Below are positions 36,201 to 44,614 of a stretch of DNA of 64,000 bases, in pieces. The notes below the pieces were generated by a model. That model made no database searches, had not been told where the DNA came from, and was given only the letters and a program-made list of their open reading frames with translations. The position numbers were made by a program, and so were the translations under genes. The stretch lies in assembly GCA_964508765.1 (NCBI GenBank), contig CAZDVD010000012.1:16136-80135 (forward strand), written 5' to 3'. The stretch is from JABMPR01 sp964508765. Lineage in GTDB: Bacteria; Fidelibacterota; UBA8477; JABMPR01. Position 1 is the first letter of the stretch, and the number at the start of each line of letters is the position of its first letter.

Positions 36201-36735
36201 GTCTTTGCATCTCCAGAAAGAAATTACCGCGACCAAAAATTTCATCATATTCGATGGCCTGTTCTTTAGCCCGATCATAGTCCCCGCGGCTGGCGTGATA
36301 GGTGACCTGTCCACTGAGGCAGGCTGATGTAGCGATCAAGCCCTCAGAGTACTGTCTCAAGAGATCTTTATCTACACGTGGCACAAAGTAGAAACCATCC
36401 TGATAGGCTATGGAAGTCAGTTTCATAAGGTTCCGATAGCCCGTGTTATTTTTGGCCAGTAAAACCAGATGGTAAGCCCGCTTTCCTTCAGTAGGTATAC
36501 GCTTCTCAGTGTGAAGTCCAGGGGAGACGTAGGCTTCCATACCGATGATGGGTTTGATATTGGCTTTTATAGCTGCCTTGTAAAATTCTACTGCACCAAA
36601 CATGTTACCATGGTCAGTCAGGGCGAAGCTTTTCATCTCCAACTCAGAGACTTTGGAAATAATTTGATCTATACGAGCAGCGCCGTCTAGCAGCGAATAA
36701 TGGGAGTGATTGTGAAGGTGAACGAATTCAGCCAC
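33292..36735 (-). CDS. dnaE: DNA polymerase III subunit alpha
   Basis: A 1147-residue replicative polymerase of the DnaE1 class, normal length. The N-terminal PHP domain begins F-V-H-L-H-N-H-S-H-Y-S-L-L-D-G. The polymerase core has G-P-G-R-G-S-A-A-G-S-L-V and the catalytic aspartates in M-P-D-I-D-I-D-F, then helix-hairpin-helix and OB-fold parts near the C-terminus (I-G-G-I-I-S-G-M-K). It carries the main DNA synthesis of the replisome. The N-terminal PHP metal ligands look complete, so it may keep proofreading-type activity. Long open frames on the opposite strand are shadows. Confidence 0.97.
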   Translation of the reverse strand: MAEFVHLHNHSHYSLLDGAARIDQIISKVSELEMKSFALTDHGNMFGAVEFYKAAIKANIKPIIGMEAYVSPGLHTEKRIPTEGKRAYHLVLLAKNNTGYRNLMKLTSIAYQDGFYFVPRVDKDLLRQYSEGLIATSACLSGQVTYHASRGDYDRAKEQAIEYDEIFGRGNFFLEMQRHFTLEGREFEREAIAREVIQKVSKDTGIPLVATNDAHYVSAEHHKAHDALICIGRGKYVSDTNRMKYDTKDIYIKSTEQMVELFKNVPEAIENTLRINEMCQFKLETGVNHMPEFPIPEGRSLNDHLDAITWEGMERRVKQIDTRYKERLDYELDVIKKMGFPGYFLITHDFVNYAKRQGIPVGPGRGSAAGSLVAYSLGITDLDPLQYNLLFERFLNPDRVSMPDIDIDFCYDRREEVIDYMRDRFGHDSVTQIITFNKLKARAVIRDVGRVLEVPIKETDRIAKLVPEELGITLPQALKKSPELKQASELDEVHRQLFEYSEVLEGMNRNAGKHAAGLVIAPGKLTDYIPLYKSAKDGSVTSQYDMKALEDVGLIKFDFLGLRTLTVIQEAVELIKKFHGVEIDIATIPMDDPAVYKLFSDGLTIGLFQFESTGMREYLKKLKPTVLEDLFAMNALYRPGPMGNINDFIARKHGEQKVTSLHPLMEDVLKETYGIIVYQEQVMQLGSVIAGFSLSKADLMRRAMGKKIKSLMDEMKEEFISGARKNNINEKLASKIWDLIEKFAEYGFNKSHSAAYSVIAYQTAYLKTHYPVEFLAANMSSEKDNTEKIQMLLAECRKLGIKTIPPDVNASMIHFAPGEGKSIIYGLNAIKKVGAKAAEVIMQERLDNGPFESIFDFCSRVDSQNTNKGVVEALVGSGAMDSLPGTRWEKFLSVEDAVYHGQRVQTLKNTNQTDLFGGGGDSAMIREPELSDAPTWNNMDMLNREREYIGFYLTGHPLHGFESEINAFSNVDLIDLTATRDEQDVRIGGIISGMKIHYDKRNNQMCFFTLNGLDGSIEALAFSDAFTKYKEFIANDSRVYMEGRISKRSDDDLKVLVNKVIPLEEGQNEYAREVHIAFDPALLAGNVLDETQILARRYSGACTLIFHLREGEKRERIMMARSARVSANRGFIRTLRESYGDENVWLS

Positions 36736-36773
36736 GGTGTATCCTTATTGTGATTCCCAAGAGGGAAAAGCAG

Positions 36774-37607
36774 TTATAAAGTCTGGCCGAAATATAGAGC
36801 GGCGAGACCCACAAAAATATCGAGTTTTAAAAACAATTGCACCCTGGAGTAATTTTTTTTCTCGGGTTGTTTCCACATTATAAATGCGAAAACCAACAGG
36901 GGTAAATTTATCCCCAGGATAACCATCCAGAGATAGACTTGATTGTAGACGCCCAGAACATAAGGAAGCAGATCCAGAACAACGAAAGCAGCCATCATAA
37001 ATAGCACGAGGAAAAGTGTCTTCTGTTCTCCCCAAACCAGGGGCAGGGTTCGGGCGTCATTTCTGGCGTCCCCATCCATGTCCTCAAGATCTTTGACAAT
37101 CTCGCGAATGAATGTGAAGCCAAAAGCCAGGGCGGCCATCACCAGCGTTGCCTGAATATTGCCAAAGGCCACGCCAACATAGATGAAGGCCAAACCCATC
37201 ATGAAGGAAACAGTTAAGTTTCCAATGAAGGGCAAACGTTTGAACCAGGCGGAGTAGGCATACAACAAGGTCACAGAAATCGGACCGGCAATGATCAGGT
37301 TATTCATGGAAATTAAGGCTGCCAGAGTCACTCCAACGGTGAACATGAGCGCGGTATAGATTCGGGCTCCACGCAAGGTGATAGTTCCTGAAGGCAGGGG
37401 ACGATCTGGTCGATTTACCTTATCGATTTCGATATCAAAAATATCGTTGATCACATTGCCAGCTCCAGTAGCAAGCATCACCGAAATGACAAGCAATAAC
37501 AGGGTATTGACTTGCTCAAGTTCACCCAGAAAAGCTGTTGTCAGCACCACAGCCATAGCGGCTTGCAGAAGGTTGAGGGGCCTGAGAATAGTGATCCAGG
37601 GAAGCAT
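36774..37607 (-). CDS. UbiA-family prenyltransferase
   Basis: About 277 residues with eight or nine membrane helices and both Asp-rich motifs: N-D-I-F-D-I-E-I-D-K-V-N-R-P-D-R-P (first) and D-L-E-D-M-D-G-D-A-R-N-D (second). I prefer the internal ATG 37607, giving M-L-P-W-I-T-I-L-R-P-L-N-L-L-Q, the usual family start, over 37700; neither has a strong ribosome site. The motif pattern matches the geranylgeranylglycerol-phosphate/(di)geranyl transferase branch as well as ubiquinone or menaquinone enzymes. The aromatic or polar acceptor is not fixed. Confidence 0.85.
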   Translation of the reverse strand: MLPWITILRPLNLLQAAMAVVLTTAFLGELEQVNTLLLLVISVMLATGAGNVINDIFDIEIDKVNRPDRPLPSGTITLRGARIYTALMFTVGVTLAALISMNNLIIAGPISVTLLYAYSAWFKRLPFIGNLTVSFMMGLAFIYVGVAFGNIQATLVMAALAFGFTFIREIVKDLEDMDGDARNDARTLPLVWGEQKTLFLVLFMMAAFVVLDLLPYVLGVYNQVYLWMVILGINLPLLVFAFIMWKQPEKKNYSRVQLFLKLDIFVGLAALYFGQTL

Positions 37608-37800
37608 GCTCGAAACTAAACCAGAAGCAGACGGGATGAAGTGAAAAGGATGGTCTCCAACTGTAGTTCCTAGAAGCTCCTTGCTATATTCAGACCACAT
37701 GCATAGTTTTTAGCATCACGAGGTAAAAATATTTTGCCTGCTGTGCCCTTTAGTTGGGGAAAAGTTTAATCTTCTTAATTCGTGGAATAAACAGGTAATT

Positions 37801-39045
37801 ATGCAATCACTTGTATTTAGATCTACTACGCGGACGCTTTGCTTTCTGAGTATGGTTTTAGTTTTTGGTTTTGTGAGAGGTTTGGCATACAGCACCGACC
37901 ACGTTGTACTCGTGATTATAGATGGGCTACGTTATAGCGAGGGGCTGGGTGACCCCTCCCATGCACAGGTCCCCCACATGGCTTCTCTGGCTGAGCAGGG
38001 TAGTCTTATAAGCGATTTTCAAAATAATGGATTCACCTATACCAGTCGTGCCATTCCTGCTATCTGGTGTGGTGCCTGGACTGATATTAATACCTTTAGC
38101 GACCCCACATGCAATGGTAGCTCAAACAATACGACAGAGCTCCCCACCGTGTTTGAATACTATCGAAAACAACTTGACAGGCCGGCTGAAGACTGTGTTT
38201 ACACGCTAAAGGAACTCTGCCCCTGGAAAGCGAGTCTTGATCCAAATTATGGTATGGACTACTGGCCCCTGTACCATGCAGTTGGGTATAGCGATGAAGA
38301 TGTTTGGCATGAAACCGAGGAGGTGATTGCCAATCAAGCGCCTCATTTTTTATTGATGTATCTGGCTGATGTGGATCATGCAGGACATTCAGGCGTCTGG
38401 AGTAACTATATCAATGCCATTTCAATTGCCGATAGTCTGGTTGGCGAACTCTGGACCACCCTTCAATCAGACTCAGCTTACGCTGGGAAAACGACCATGC
38501 TGGTAACCAATGATCATGGTCGCCACACTAATAATTTTTCAGGACATGGTGATGACTGTGACGGTTGTCGCCATATTCAACTTCTGGCTGTTGGACCTGA
38601 TATCCATACTGGACTGATTTCAGATATCTCGCGTACCATTCCAGACATTGCTCCTACCATAGGAGAGTTACTTGGTTTTACTACGGAAGAGGCTACTGGA
38701 ACAGCCATGTTGGAATTGATAGATCAAACATTGGATGTCGAGAAAGAGAATAGGGGTCTTGCTCCGGTTTCACTTTCCCTGAATCGTCTGTACCCGAGCC
38801 CCTTTAACGCCCAACTGAATATTCAGTATGAGTTGAGAGACTCTCGCCCGACCAGAATGAGCATTTTCAATTTGAGGGGTGATCTGGTCTGGAGCCGAGA
38901 TCTGTCTCAAGATGGGCGCGGAGAGAATACAATAACATGGGACGCCAAAACTCAACGCGGGGAGGTGTTACCTTCAGGTGTTTTTATCGTACAGCTCTCA
39001 AATCAAGATTTTTCACAATCGCAAAAGATACTGCTGCTGAAATAA
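37801..39045 (+). CDS. secreted alkaline-phosphatase/phosphodiesterase-like protein with Por-type sorting tail
   Basis: A 414-residue protein with a signal peptide (residues about 10-27) and a type I phosphodiesterase/alkaline phosphatase fold. Metal-binding D in V-I-I-D-G-L-R is near the start, D-V-D-H-A-G-H-S-G lies in the middle, and T-N-D-H-G-R-H later. The last 90 residues form a FlgD-like Ig domain (Y-P-S-P-F-N-A, then I-F-N-L-R-G, S-G-V-F-I-V-Q-L) ending in a basic tail K-I-L-L-L-K, the C-terminal sorting signal of T9SS/Por-type secretion. It probably acts outside the cell on phosphate esters. Confidence 0.85.
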   Translation: MQSLVFRSTTRTLCFLSMVLVFGFVRGLAYSTDHVVLVIIDGLRYSEGLGDPSHAQVPHMASLAEQGSLISDFQNNGFTYTSRAIPAIWCGAWTDINTFSDPTCNGSSNNTTELPTVFEYYRKQLDRPAEDCVYTLKELCPWKASLDPNYGMDYWPLYHAVGYSDEDVWHETEEVIANQAPHFLLMYLADVDHAGHSGVWSNYINAISIADSLVGELWTTLQSDSAYAGKTTMLVTNDHGRHTNNFSGHGDDCDGCRHIQLLAVGPDIHTGLISDISRTIPDIAPTIGELLGFTTEEATGTAMLELIDQTLDVEKENRGLAPVSLSLNRLYPSPFNAQLNIQYELRDSRPTRMSIFNLRGDLVWSRDLSQDGRGENTITWDAKTQRGEVLPSGVFIVQLSNQDFSQSQKILLLK

Positions 39046-39057
39046 CAGAGGTGATGT

Positions 39058-39861
39058 ATGAATGATGTCAAAAAATATACCCAGGCCAATCGGGAAGCCT
39101 GGAATGAAGCCATGCCCCGTCATCAAGAATTCAATGGAGACAAATGGGATAAAGCATTCTCGTCTCCTGGTTTTTCGGTGATTACAGAGCCAGAATTGTC
39201 GCTGATTCAAGCACTGAATATTCAGGGCCAGAAGATTGCCCATGTCTGCTGTAATAATGGCGTAGAGTTGATGTCTCTCAAAAATATGGGTGCCGGAGAA
39301 TGTGTGGGGTTTGATATTTCTGATAGTGCCATTCAAGAAGCTCAGGAAAGAGCTGACAGGCTAGATATCTCATGCGAATTTGTTCAAGCCGATATCTATG
39401 AGATTCCTGAGATCTACCACGATACCTTTGACATCGTTTACATCAGTATTGGCTGTCTGGGATGGATGCCAGGCATACAGCGCTTCTTTGGTAAAATAGC
39501 CTCATTGCTCAATGAAGACGGTGAGCTTTTCATCCATGAATCTCATCCCTTCTCTGAAATGCTTTCTGCAGACGAACAGGATAATGTGGACCCCATGCAA
39601 ATCATTGAACCCTATTTTAAGAAGGACCCCTATATAGATAATGACGGAATTGATTACGTGGGAAATACCACGTATAAATCGAAAACCATGTACTGGTTTG
39701 TGTGGACCCTGTCAGACATTCTTATGGGTATTATTGATAATGGTATGAAAGTGAGACATTTCTCTGAATACCCCGATGATATTTCCACCCAACATGGCAA
39801 AAATCAGGAAAAGGGTCCTGATATTCCCCTCAGCTACATATTGATTGCTGAAAAAGAGTAG
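39058..39861 (+). CDS. SAM-dependent methyltransferase
   Basis: A 267-residue class I methyltransferase. Motif I is I-A-H-V-C-C-N-N-G-V-E (a C-C-N-N-G variant of the usual D-x-G-x-G-x-G), followed by V-G-F-D-I-S-D-S-A-I (acidic motif II) and F-D-I-V-Y-I-S (motif IV). The variant with C-x-N-G is known in methyltransferases of the methyltransf_25/11 class. It lies 12 bases after the secreted phosphatase and 11 bases before a membrane methyltransferase-like gene. Substrate unknown. Confidence 0.82.
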   Translation: MNDVKKYTQANREAWNEAMPRHQEFNGDKWDKAFSSPGFSVITEPELSLIQALNIQGQKIAHVCCNNGVELMSLKNMGAGECVGFDISDSAIQEAQERADRLDISCEFVQADIYEIPEIYHDTFDIVYISIGCLGWMPGIQRFFGKIASLLNEDGELFIHESHPFSEMLSADEQDNVDPMQIIEPYFKKDPYIDNDGIDYVGNTTYKSKTMYWFVWTLSDILMGIIDNGMKVRHFSEYPDDISTQHGKNQEKGPDIPLSYILIAEKE

Positions 39862-39872
39862 GAAGAGCTGAT

Positions 39873-40580
39873 ATGTCCAACATGATTTCAGTCATCCATA
39901 AAGCGACCAACTATTTAAGCCACGACCTCTTTGGGGGGCCAAGAGTTCTAAGTTTTAACTGGGTCATCAATTTCCAAAAAGGAATGGCGCTCTTCTGGGT
40001 CTTGGGTTTGATGCTATTCTATGAAAATTATTCAACACAGGCCTGGGTGTATCTGGCTTTGCATGGCAGTTATGGTATCATCTGGATTCTTAAGGATGTT
40101 GTTTTCCCGGACAGCAAGTGGCAGACCAAGATTACTTTTGGTGGTGCTGTTATGGCCATCGCAGCGGTGCTGGGGCCATATTGGGTGGCACCCTACCTCT
40201 TGATATCACCCATTCTTGGTGATGCACATGTTGGTGCCAATTGGATGTGGACTGCTGTTGCGATTTTTATTTATGCCACAGGCTTGGCTCTCATGCTCAC
40301 AGCAGATGCTCAAAAATTCTATACCTTGAAATTTCAAAAAGGGCTTATTACTTCAGGGATGTTTCGCTTAATCAGACACCCCAACTACCTCGGTGAAATG
40401 ATGATTTATGGTTCCTTCGCTCTCATTGTCTGGCATTGGATTCCCTGGGCCATTTTGGCCTGGGTCTGGTTGGGATATTTCTCTATTAATATCATCATGA
40501 AGGAAAGATCCATGTCTCGCTATGAAGAATGGACCGAATACAAAAAACAATCGTGGTATTTGATTCCGTATATTCTCTAA
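39873..40580 (+). CDS. membrane protein, isoprenylcysteine methyltransferase/DUF1295-like
   Basis: A 235-residue membrane protein with about six helices. The C-terminal half carries the ICMT/steroid-reductase-like signature R-L-I-R-H-P-N-Y-L-G-E-M (about residues 168-179) and E-R-S-M-S-R-Y-E-E-W-T-E-Y near the end. Proteins with this signature methylate lipids or reduce steroid-like molecules at the inner membrane. The aqueous methyltransferase gene upstream may be its partner, but this is only proximity. Confidence 0.78.
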   Translation: MSNMISVIHKATNYLSHDLFGGPRVLSFNWVINFQKGMALFWVLGLMLFYENYSTQAWVYLALHGSYGIIWILKDVVFPDSKWQTKITFGGAVMAIAAVLGPYWVAPYLLISPILGDAHVGANWMWTAVAIFIYATGLALMLTADAQKFYTLKFQKGLITSGMFRLIRHPNYLGEMMIYGSFALIVWHWIPWAILAWVWLGYFSINIIMKERSMSRYEEWTEYKKQSWYLIPYIL

Positions 40581-40818
40581 ATCATCAACTGATCGTAGCC
40601 AAAGCTTGCCTATAACCTTGAAATACGAATGTATTAACTAGTTTACCAACTATAACATAAAAGTATTAATCCCAAAAAACAATTGCCTTAATAATTTTAA
40701 CCGTTTGGGCTAATTTTGTTGGCAAAAGAAGAATTGTGAACCTATGTTTGCCTGATTTTGACACAGGTCAACGGAGAGGGCCTGTAACTGATTAAAACCC
40801 GTTTTTAAAAGGCACATC
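40581..40818. promoter_or_regulatory. intergenic region before aminotransferase-pckA pair
   Basis: About 240 AT-rich bases with no gene. A TTGACACAGGTCAA-like palindrome (about 40759-40771) lies 50 bases ahead of the aminotransferase start and could be an operator or promoter element for this two-gene unit. Assignment is tentative. Confidence 0.35.
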
Positions 40819-42036
40819 ATGAGCATCAGCCAACTTGCAAAATCCATCCCAGCATCCCCTACGCTGGCCTTAAACGATACTGCACGTATCCTGAAGGAAA
40901 AGGGAGAGGCGGTTATCCACCTCGGGGGCGGTGAACCGAAAAGTAAAGCACCAATCGATGCGATTTTATCCGCATCCGCAAAACTGAATTCAGCTGAGAT
41001 CAAATATACACCAACGGAGGGAATTTTACCACTGCGTCAAGCAGTTGTCCGTTATACAGAAGAAAACTATGGCCACATGACTACCCCTAAGAATATTCTC
41101 ATTTCCAATGGAGCCAAGCAATCACTGTCTATTTTATTGCTGTCTATTATTGATCCGCAGGATGAAGTCATTATTTTGGCACCCTATTGGGTCAGTTATC
41201 CTGAAATGATCAAATTGGCATACGGAAAGCCTGTGATTGTCACACCTGAAGGCGGCGGCCTGGAACCTAACATGGATGATATTACCCAGGCAGTCGGGTC
41301 TTATACAAAAGCCATCATTGTAAATAGTCCAAGCAATCCATCCGGTGCAATTTATTCAAAAGAGCTCATCGCTGAATTGGTCAAGTATTGTGAGAAGAAA
41401 GAAATCTATCTCATTATGGATGATATTTACCATAAACTGGTCTTTGATGGAAATGAATGGACATCACCCTATCAGTTTGCCAGGGCCAATGAGGAGAAAT
41501 CAAAATTGATCGTGGTGAATGGGGTTTCCAAGGCCTACGCCATGACGGGCTTCCGAATTGGATGGGCAGTAGCCAATACAAAGATAATAGAAGCGATGAA
41601 TAATATTCAGGCGCAGACAACGTCATGCGCCTCAGCCTTGTTACAGGTCGCTGCTGTTGGAGCATTGAATGGTATTCAAAGTGGTGTGGAAAGCCTCCGA
41701 ACTACATTACAGAATAATCGTGATATCATGATCAATGAGTTAAGAACCATTGATGGTGTCCGAGTTGAAAAACCCGGTGGTACCTTCTACTGTTTCCCGA
41801 ATTTTAGTGCCTATGAGAAAAGTGCCGCCAAGTTGAGTAAACTCCTGCTGGAGAAAGTCCGGGTCGTTACGGTTCCAGGAAATGAATTTGGTATGGATGG
41901 ACACCTCAGACTGAGCTATTGTGGCAGTATCAAGGATATCAAGGACGGTGTCGACCGCATCAAGTGGGCCCTGGATCCCAAGGCCCCCAATGAAATATTT
42001 ATTGGTGATCGTAAAATGGTGAGGGATTGGTCATGA
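40819..42036 (+). CDS. class I aspartate-type aminotransferase
   Basis: A 405-residue PLP enzyme. It has Y-T-P-T-E-G-I-L-P-L-R near 72, N-G-A-K-Q-S-L near 98, N-S-P-S-N-P-S-G-A-I at 177-186, D-D-I-Y-H-K-L, and the PLP lysine in S-K-A-Y-A-M-T-G-F-R-I-G-W (about 238). The family moves amino groups between aspartate/other amino acids and 2-oxoglutarate. The stop overlaps the start of pckA (ATGA), so aspartate-oxaloacetate interconversion and PEP formation are translationally coupled, suggesting gluconeogenesis from amino acids. Confidence 0.92.
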   Translation: MSISQLAKSIPASPTLALNDTARILKEKGEAVIHLGGGEPKSKAPIDAILSASAKLNSAEIKYTPTEGILPLRQAVVRYTEENYGHMTTPKNILISNGAKQSLSILLLSIIDPQDEVIILAPYWVSYPEMIKLAYGKPVIVTPEGGGLEPNMDDITQAVGSYTKAIIVNSPSNPSGAIYSKELIAELVKYCEKKEIYLIMDDIYHKLVFDGNEWTSPYQFARANEEKSKLIVVNGVSKAYAMTGFRIGWAVANTKIIEAMNNIQAQTTSCASALLQVAAVGALNGIQSGVESLRTTLQNNRDIMINELRTIDGVRVEKPGGTFYCFPNFSAYEKSAAKLSKLLLEKVRVVTVPGNEFGMDGHLRLSYCGSIKDIKDGVDRIKWALDPKAPNEIFIGDRKMVRDWS

Positions 42037-43676
42037 AACAGCATCTTGGTCTGGCCAGCCCGGCAGCCGCGGAGAAAAATGCCACAGCAAGCGACTATGG
42101 CCTGGAAAATCATGGCTTAAAAAATCTGAACAATGTGTATTGGAACCTGCATACAGCTCCCCTTTATGAAGAAATTCTTTTTCGCGGGGAAGGCAAGATG
42201 ATGAATAACGGTCCCATCCTCATGAATACAGGCAAACATACTGCCCGAGCTGCCAATGATAAGCTGGTGGTCAAAGAGGATCTTACCCGGGAAGACATCT
42301 GGTGGGGTGAATACAACAGACCTTATCCAGAGTCTAAGTTTGCGGTACTGTTCTCCCGGGTACAGGCTTATCTCCAGGGCAAGGATGTTTTTGTCCAGGA
42401 TTGTCATGTTGGTGCAGATGAAAACTATGCCCTGCCCATCCGCATTATTACTGAATATGCCTGGCAGAGTCTTTTCGCTCACAACATGTTCATCCCGCTT
42501 ATCAAGAAGGAAGATCAGAAACGACATGTTCCTGATTTCACAGTCATTACTGTCCCCGATTTTATCGGTGCGCCTGAGATGGATGGGACCAACAGTCCCA
42601 CCTTTATTGCACTGAACTTTGAAAAGCGCATTGCCATCATAGGTGGAACCAAGTATGCCGGAGAAATCAAAAAGTCTGTTTTTACGGTCATGAATTACCT
42701 ACTGCCCAAGCAGAATGTTTTGTCCATGCACTGTTCCGCCAATATGGGCGACGATGGAGATACGGCTATTTTCTTTGGTCTGTCAGGTACGGGTAAAACT
42801 ACACTCTCTGCTGATCCCAAACGTCATCTTATTGGTGATGATGAACATGGCTGGAGCGATGAAGGTGTTTTTAATTTTGAGGGTGGTTGTTACGCCAAAG
42901 TGATTCAGTTGAGCCCGGAGGCTGAGCCCCAAATCTATGCCTGTACTGAAAAATTTGGGACCATCCTGGAAAATGTGATTTATGATTCTGTCACTCGGAA
43001 ACTGGATCTGGATGATCCGACACGCACAGAGAATACACGTGCTTCCTACCCGCTCCACTTTATTGATAATGCTGTGGAAGAGGCCCGAGGCGGACATGCG
43101 AAAAATATTTTCATGCTGACCTGTGATGCCAATGGGGTTTTACCTCCTATTGCGAAACTGTCTCCAGAGCAGGCCATGTATCACTTTATCTCAGGATACA
43201 CATCGAAAGTTGCTGGAACAGAGGTTGGTCTGGGGTCTGAACCCCAATCGACTTTCAGCGCTTGCTTTGGTGCCCCCTTTATGGTGCATCATCCCTACTA
43301 CTATGCCCAACTACTAAAGGAGCGGATCAAGAAGCATGATGTGGATTGTTGGCTGGTCAACACGGGCTGGACCGGGGGTCCCTTTGGTATTGGTAAACGT
43401 ATGAGTATTCAACATACCAGAGCTCTGTTAAATGCTGCCCTGGAAGGCAAGCTGAAGGATGTTGAGTACCGCGTGGATCCTGTGTTTGGATTCCAGGTTC
43501 CGCTCACAGGTGAAGGTGTGCCTGAGAAGGTGTTGGACCCTGCTCAGACCTGGCCCAGCAAGGATGCTTACACTGCTAAATATGAGCAACTCGCGCGTTT
43601 GTTTATTGAAAACTTCAAGAAATTCATGGAGGGTATGCCTTCTGAGATTCTGGCGGCGGGACCTAAAATAAAATAG
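42033..43676 (+). CDS. pckA: ATP-type phosphoenolpyruvate carboxykinase
   Basis: I start it at ATG 42033, seven bases after GAGGGA, which overlaps the aminotransferase stop as ATGA; the upstream TTG is unlikely. The 547-residue product has the kinase-1a loop G-L-S-G-T-G-K-T-T-L-S, kinase-2 G-D-D-E-H-G-W-S, and R-T-E-N-T-R-A-S-Y-P, all of ATP-dependent PEPCK. It converts oxaloacetate plus ATP to PEP and CO2, the first step of gluconeogenesis. Length is normal. Confidence 0.97.
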   Translation: MKQHLGLASPAAAEKNATASDYGLENHGLKNLNNVYWNLHTAPLYEEILFRGEGKMMNNGPILMNTGKHTARAANDKLVVKEDLTREDIWWGEYNRPYPESKFAVLFSRVQAYLQGKDVFVQDCHVGADENYALPIRIITEYAWQSLFAHNMFIPLIKKEDQKRHVPDFTVITVPDFIGAPEMDGTNSPTFIALNFEKRIAIIGGTKYAGEIKKSVFTVMNYLLPKQNVLSMHCSANMGDDGDTAIFFGLSGTGKTTLSADPKRHLIGDDEHGWSDEGVFNFEGGCYAKVIQLSPEAEPQIYACTEKFGTILENVIYDSVTRKLDLDDPTRTENTRASYPLHFIDNAVEEARGGHAKNIFMLTCDANGVLPPIAKLSPEQAMYHFISGYTSKVAGTEVGLGSEPQSTFSACFGAPFMVHHPYYYAQLLKERIKKHDVDCWLVNTGWTGGPFGIGKRMSIQHTRALLNAALEGKLKDVEYRVDPVFGFQVPLTGEGVPEKVLDPAQTWPSKDAYTAKYEQLARLFIENFKKFMEGMPSEILAAGPKIK

Positions 43677-43683
43677 TATAGCC

Positions 43684-43751
43684 ATAACCTTGCGAAGGTT
43701 TCCGTCTACGCCCTATGGGCTACGCCGGACAGGTAAAACCTTCGCAAGGTT
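43684..43751. repeat. CTTGCGAAGG palindrome with nested inner hairpin (copy 2)
   Basis: The same arms as at 24106 (ATAACCTTGCGAAGGTTT left, AAACCTTCGCAAGGTT right) enclose about 34 bases that themselves contain a palindrome (TACGCCCTATGGGCTACGCC). Copy 1 has just one base between the arms. It looks like an insertion at the dyad centre, either of one repeat family within another or as an evolved variant. Confidence 0.8.
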
Positions 43752-43763
43752 CATAACTGAAAT

Positions 43764-43787
43764 GGGGTTCTTATGGCCCCCTTTTTT
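43764..43787 (+). terminator. rho-independent terminator after pckA
   Basis: The stem GGGGTT / GGCCCC (two G-U pairs) has a five-base loop and is followed by TTTTTT. It lies about 90 bases after the pckA stop, behind the nested palindrome. Confidence 0.65.
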
Positions 43788-43809
43788 GTATATGAGAATA
43801 ATTAAACCT

Positions 43810-43872
43810 GCTGTCATTGCGACCCTGAGTTCATCGAAGGGGAAGCAATCTCGGCTTGATGGTAGGGTATGG
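43810..43872. repeat. TCGAAG-type dispersed repeat
   Basis: GTCATTGCGACCCTGAGTTC then ATCGAAGGGGAAGCAATCTC, the same family as near 32595. The right part, GAAGCAATCTC, is also mirrored at the window's right end as GAGATTGCTTC (63864-63874). Confidence 0.6.
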
Positions 43873-44018
43873 AGATAACTTCGGTTATTTCATCCCTTCG
43901 CTATGATGGTTAGGGAGAGATTTTTGTTTATAGCTGTTCCCCTTGAAGCAGAATGACTTTTCTTATTATGCCCTTAAATAAAGGAAAAATGCCCTGAACG
44001 GGCCAAGTGTGGTTTTTT

Positions 44019-44049
44019 ACAAGGCGAGGATTATAATCCTCGCTTTGTG
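44019..44049. repeat. GCGAGGATT hairpin repeat (copy 2)
   Basis: ACAAGGCGAGGATT / AATCCTCGCTTTGTG forms a long stem. It shares the core with 23419-23447. Here it stands just past the stop of the minus-strand membrane gene (44053), again next to a gene end. Confidence 0.65.
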
Positions 44050-44052
44050 TTT

Positions 44053-44502
44053 TCAGGAAAGCTGCTTCTTAAAGGAAAACACACCCTGTTCCCAGAAGAC
44101 CTTACTGCTAACCAGCAGAGCAGTACCAATACTGATATCCAGAGTGGCAACTGCAACGAGAAAAGTATGATTTCCCTGAGAGGCTCTTGAGAGAAATGCG
44201 CCCAGAGCAATCATTGAAGCGAGAGCGATAAAAAACTGAACTCGGTAAAATTGACCCAGTTTGGGTGATGTCAGGGAATCGATACGAACCAGGTTCTTGC
44301 GACAACTTTTGAGAAAGATATAGCGGGTTTTCACCAGGCCAACAGCTATACCGGCACTCCAGCTAAAGAGACGGCCCCAGCCATGGGGTTCCAGATTATA
44401 TGCTTCGCTTGCCAACTCGGCACCTTTATTAAAGAGAATCACTGGACCAATATACCAGATCAAGGCAGCCAGCAATTTCAGTGTTTTGTGTGATACATTC
44501 AT
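44053..44502 (-). CDS. small membrane protein of unknown function
   Basis: A 149-residue protein with four hydrophobic stretches (about residues 8-28, 40-58, 85-104, 113-133) and a basic N-terminus. I see no motif that names it. The stretch between helices 2 and 3 is positively charged (K-S-C-R-K-N), which puts it in the cytosol by the positive-inside rule. It is monocistronic and divergent from the 5'-nucleotidase lipoprotein gene. Confidence 0.6.
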   Translation of the reverse strand: MNVSHKTLKLLAALIWYIGPVILFNKGAELASEAYNLEPHGWGRLFSWSAGIAVGLVKTRYIFLKSCRKNLVRIDSLTSPKLGQFYRVQFFIALASMIALGAFLSRASQGNHTFLVAVATLDISIGTALLVSSKVFWEQGVFSFKKQLS

Positions 44503-44614
44503 ATTGACTCAAAGTAAGCGTATTATCTCGTGAGTAAAGAAAATCTGCACATCAAGATTTTTGTATGTAATGTGTTTTCGAAAGATTAACATTGTTCGAT
44601 AAAGAGGACAAATT

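Noticed and set aside
35692..36327. 211-codon open frame opposite dnaE
   Set aside because: It is the shadow of the well-conserved dnaE N-terminal coding region; no start signal or domain.
37608..37700. Upstream extension of the UbiA-type protein
   Set aside because: The 31 extra residues do not look like the family N-terminus and include no membrane or targeting signal; the internal ATG fits better, though this is not certain.
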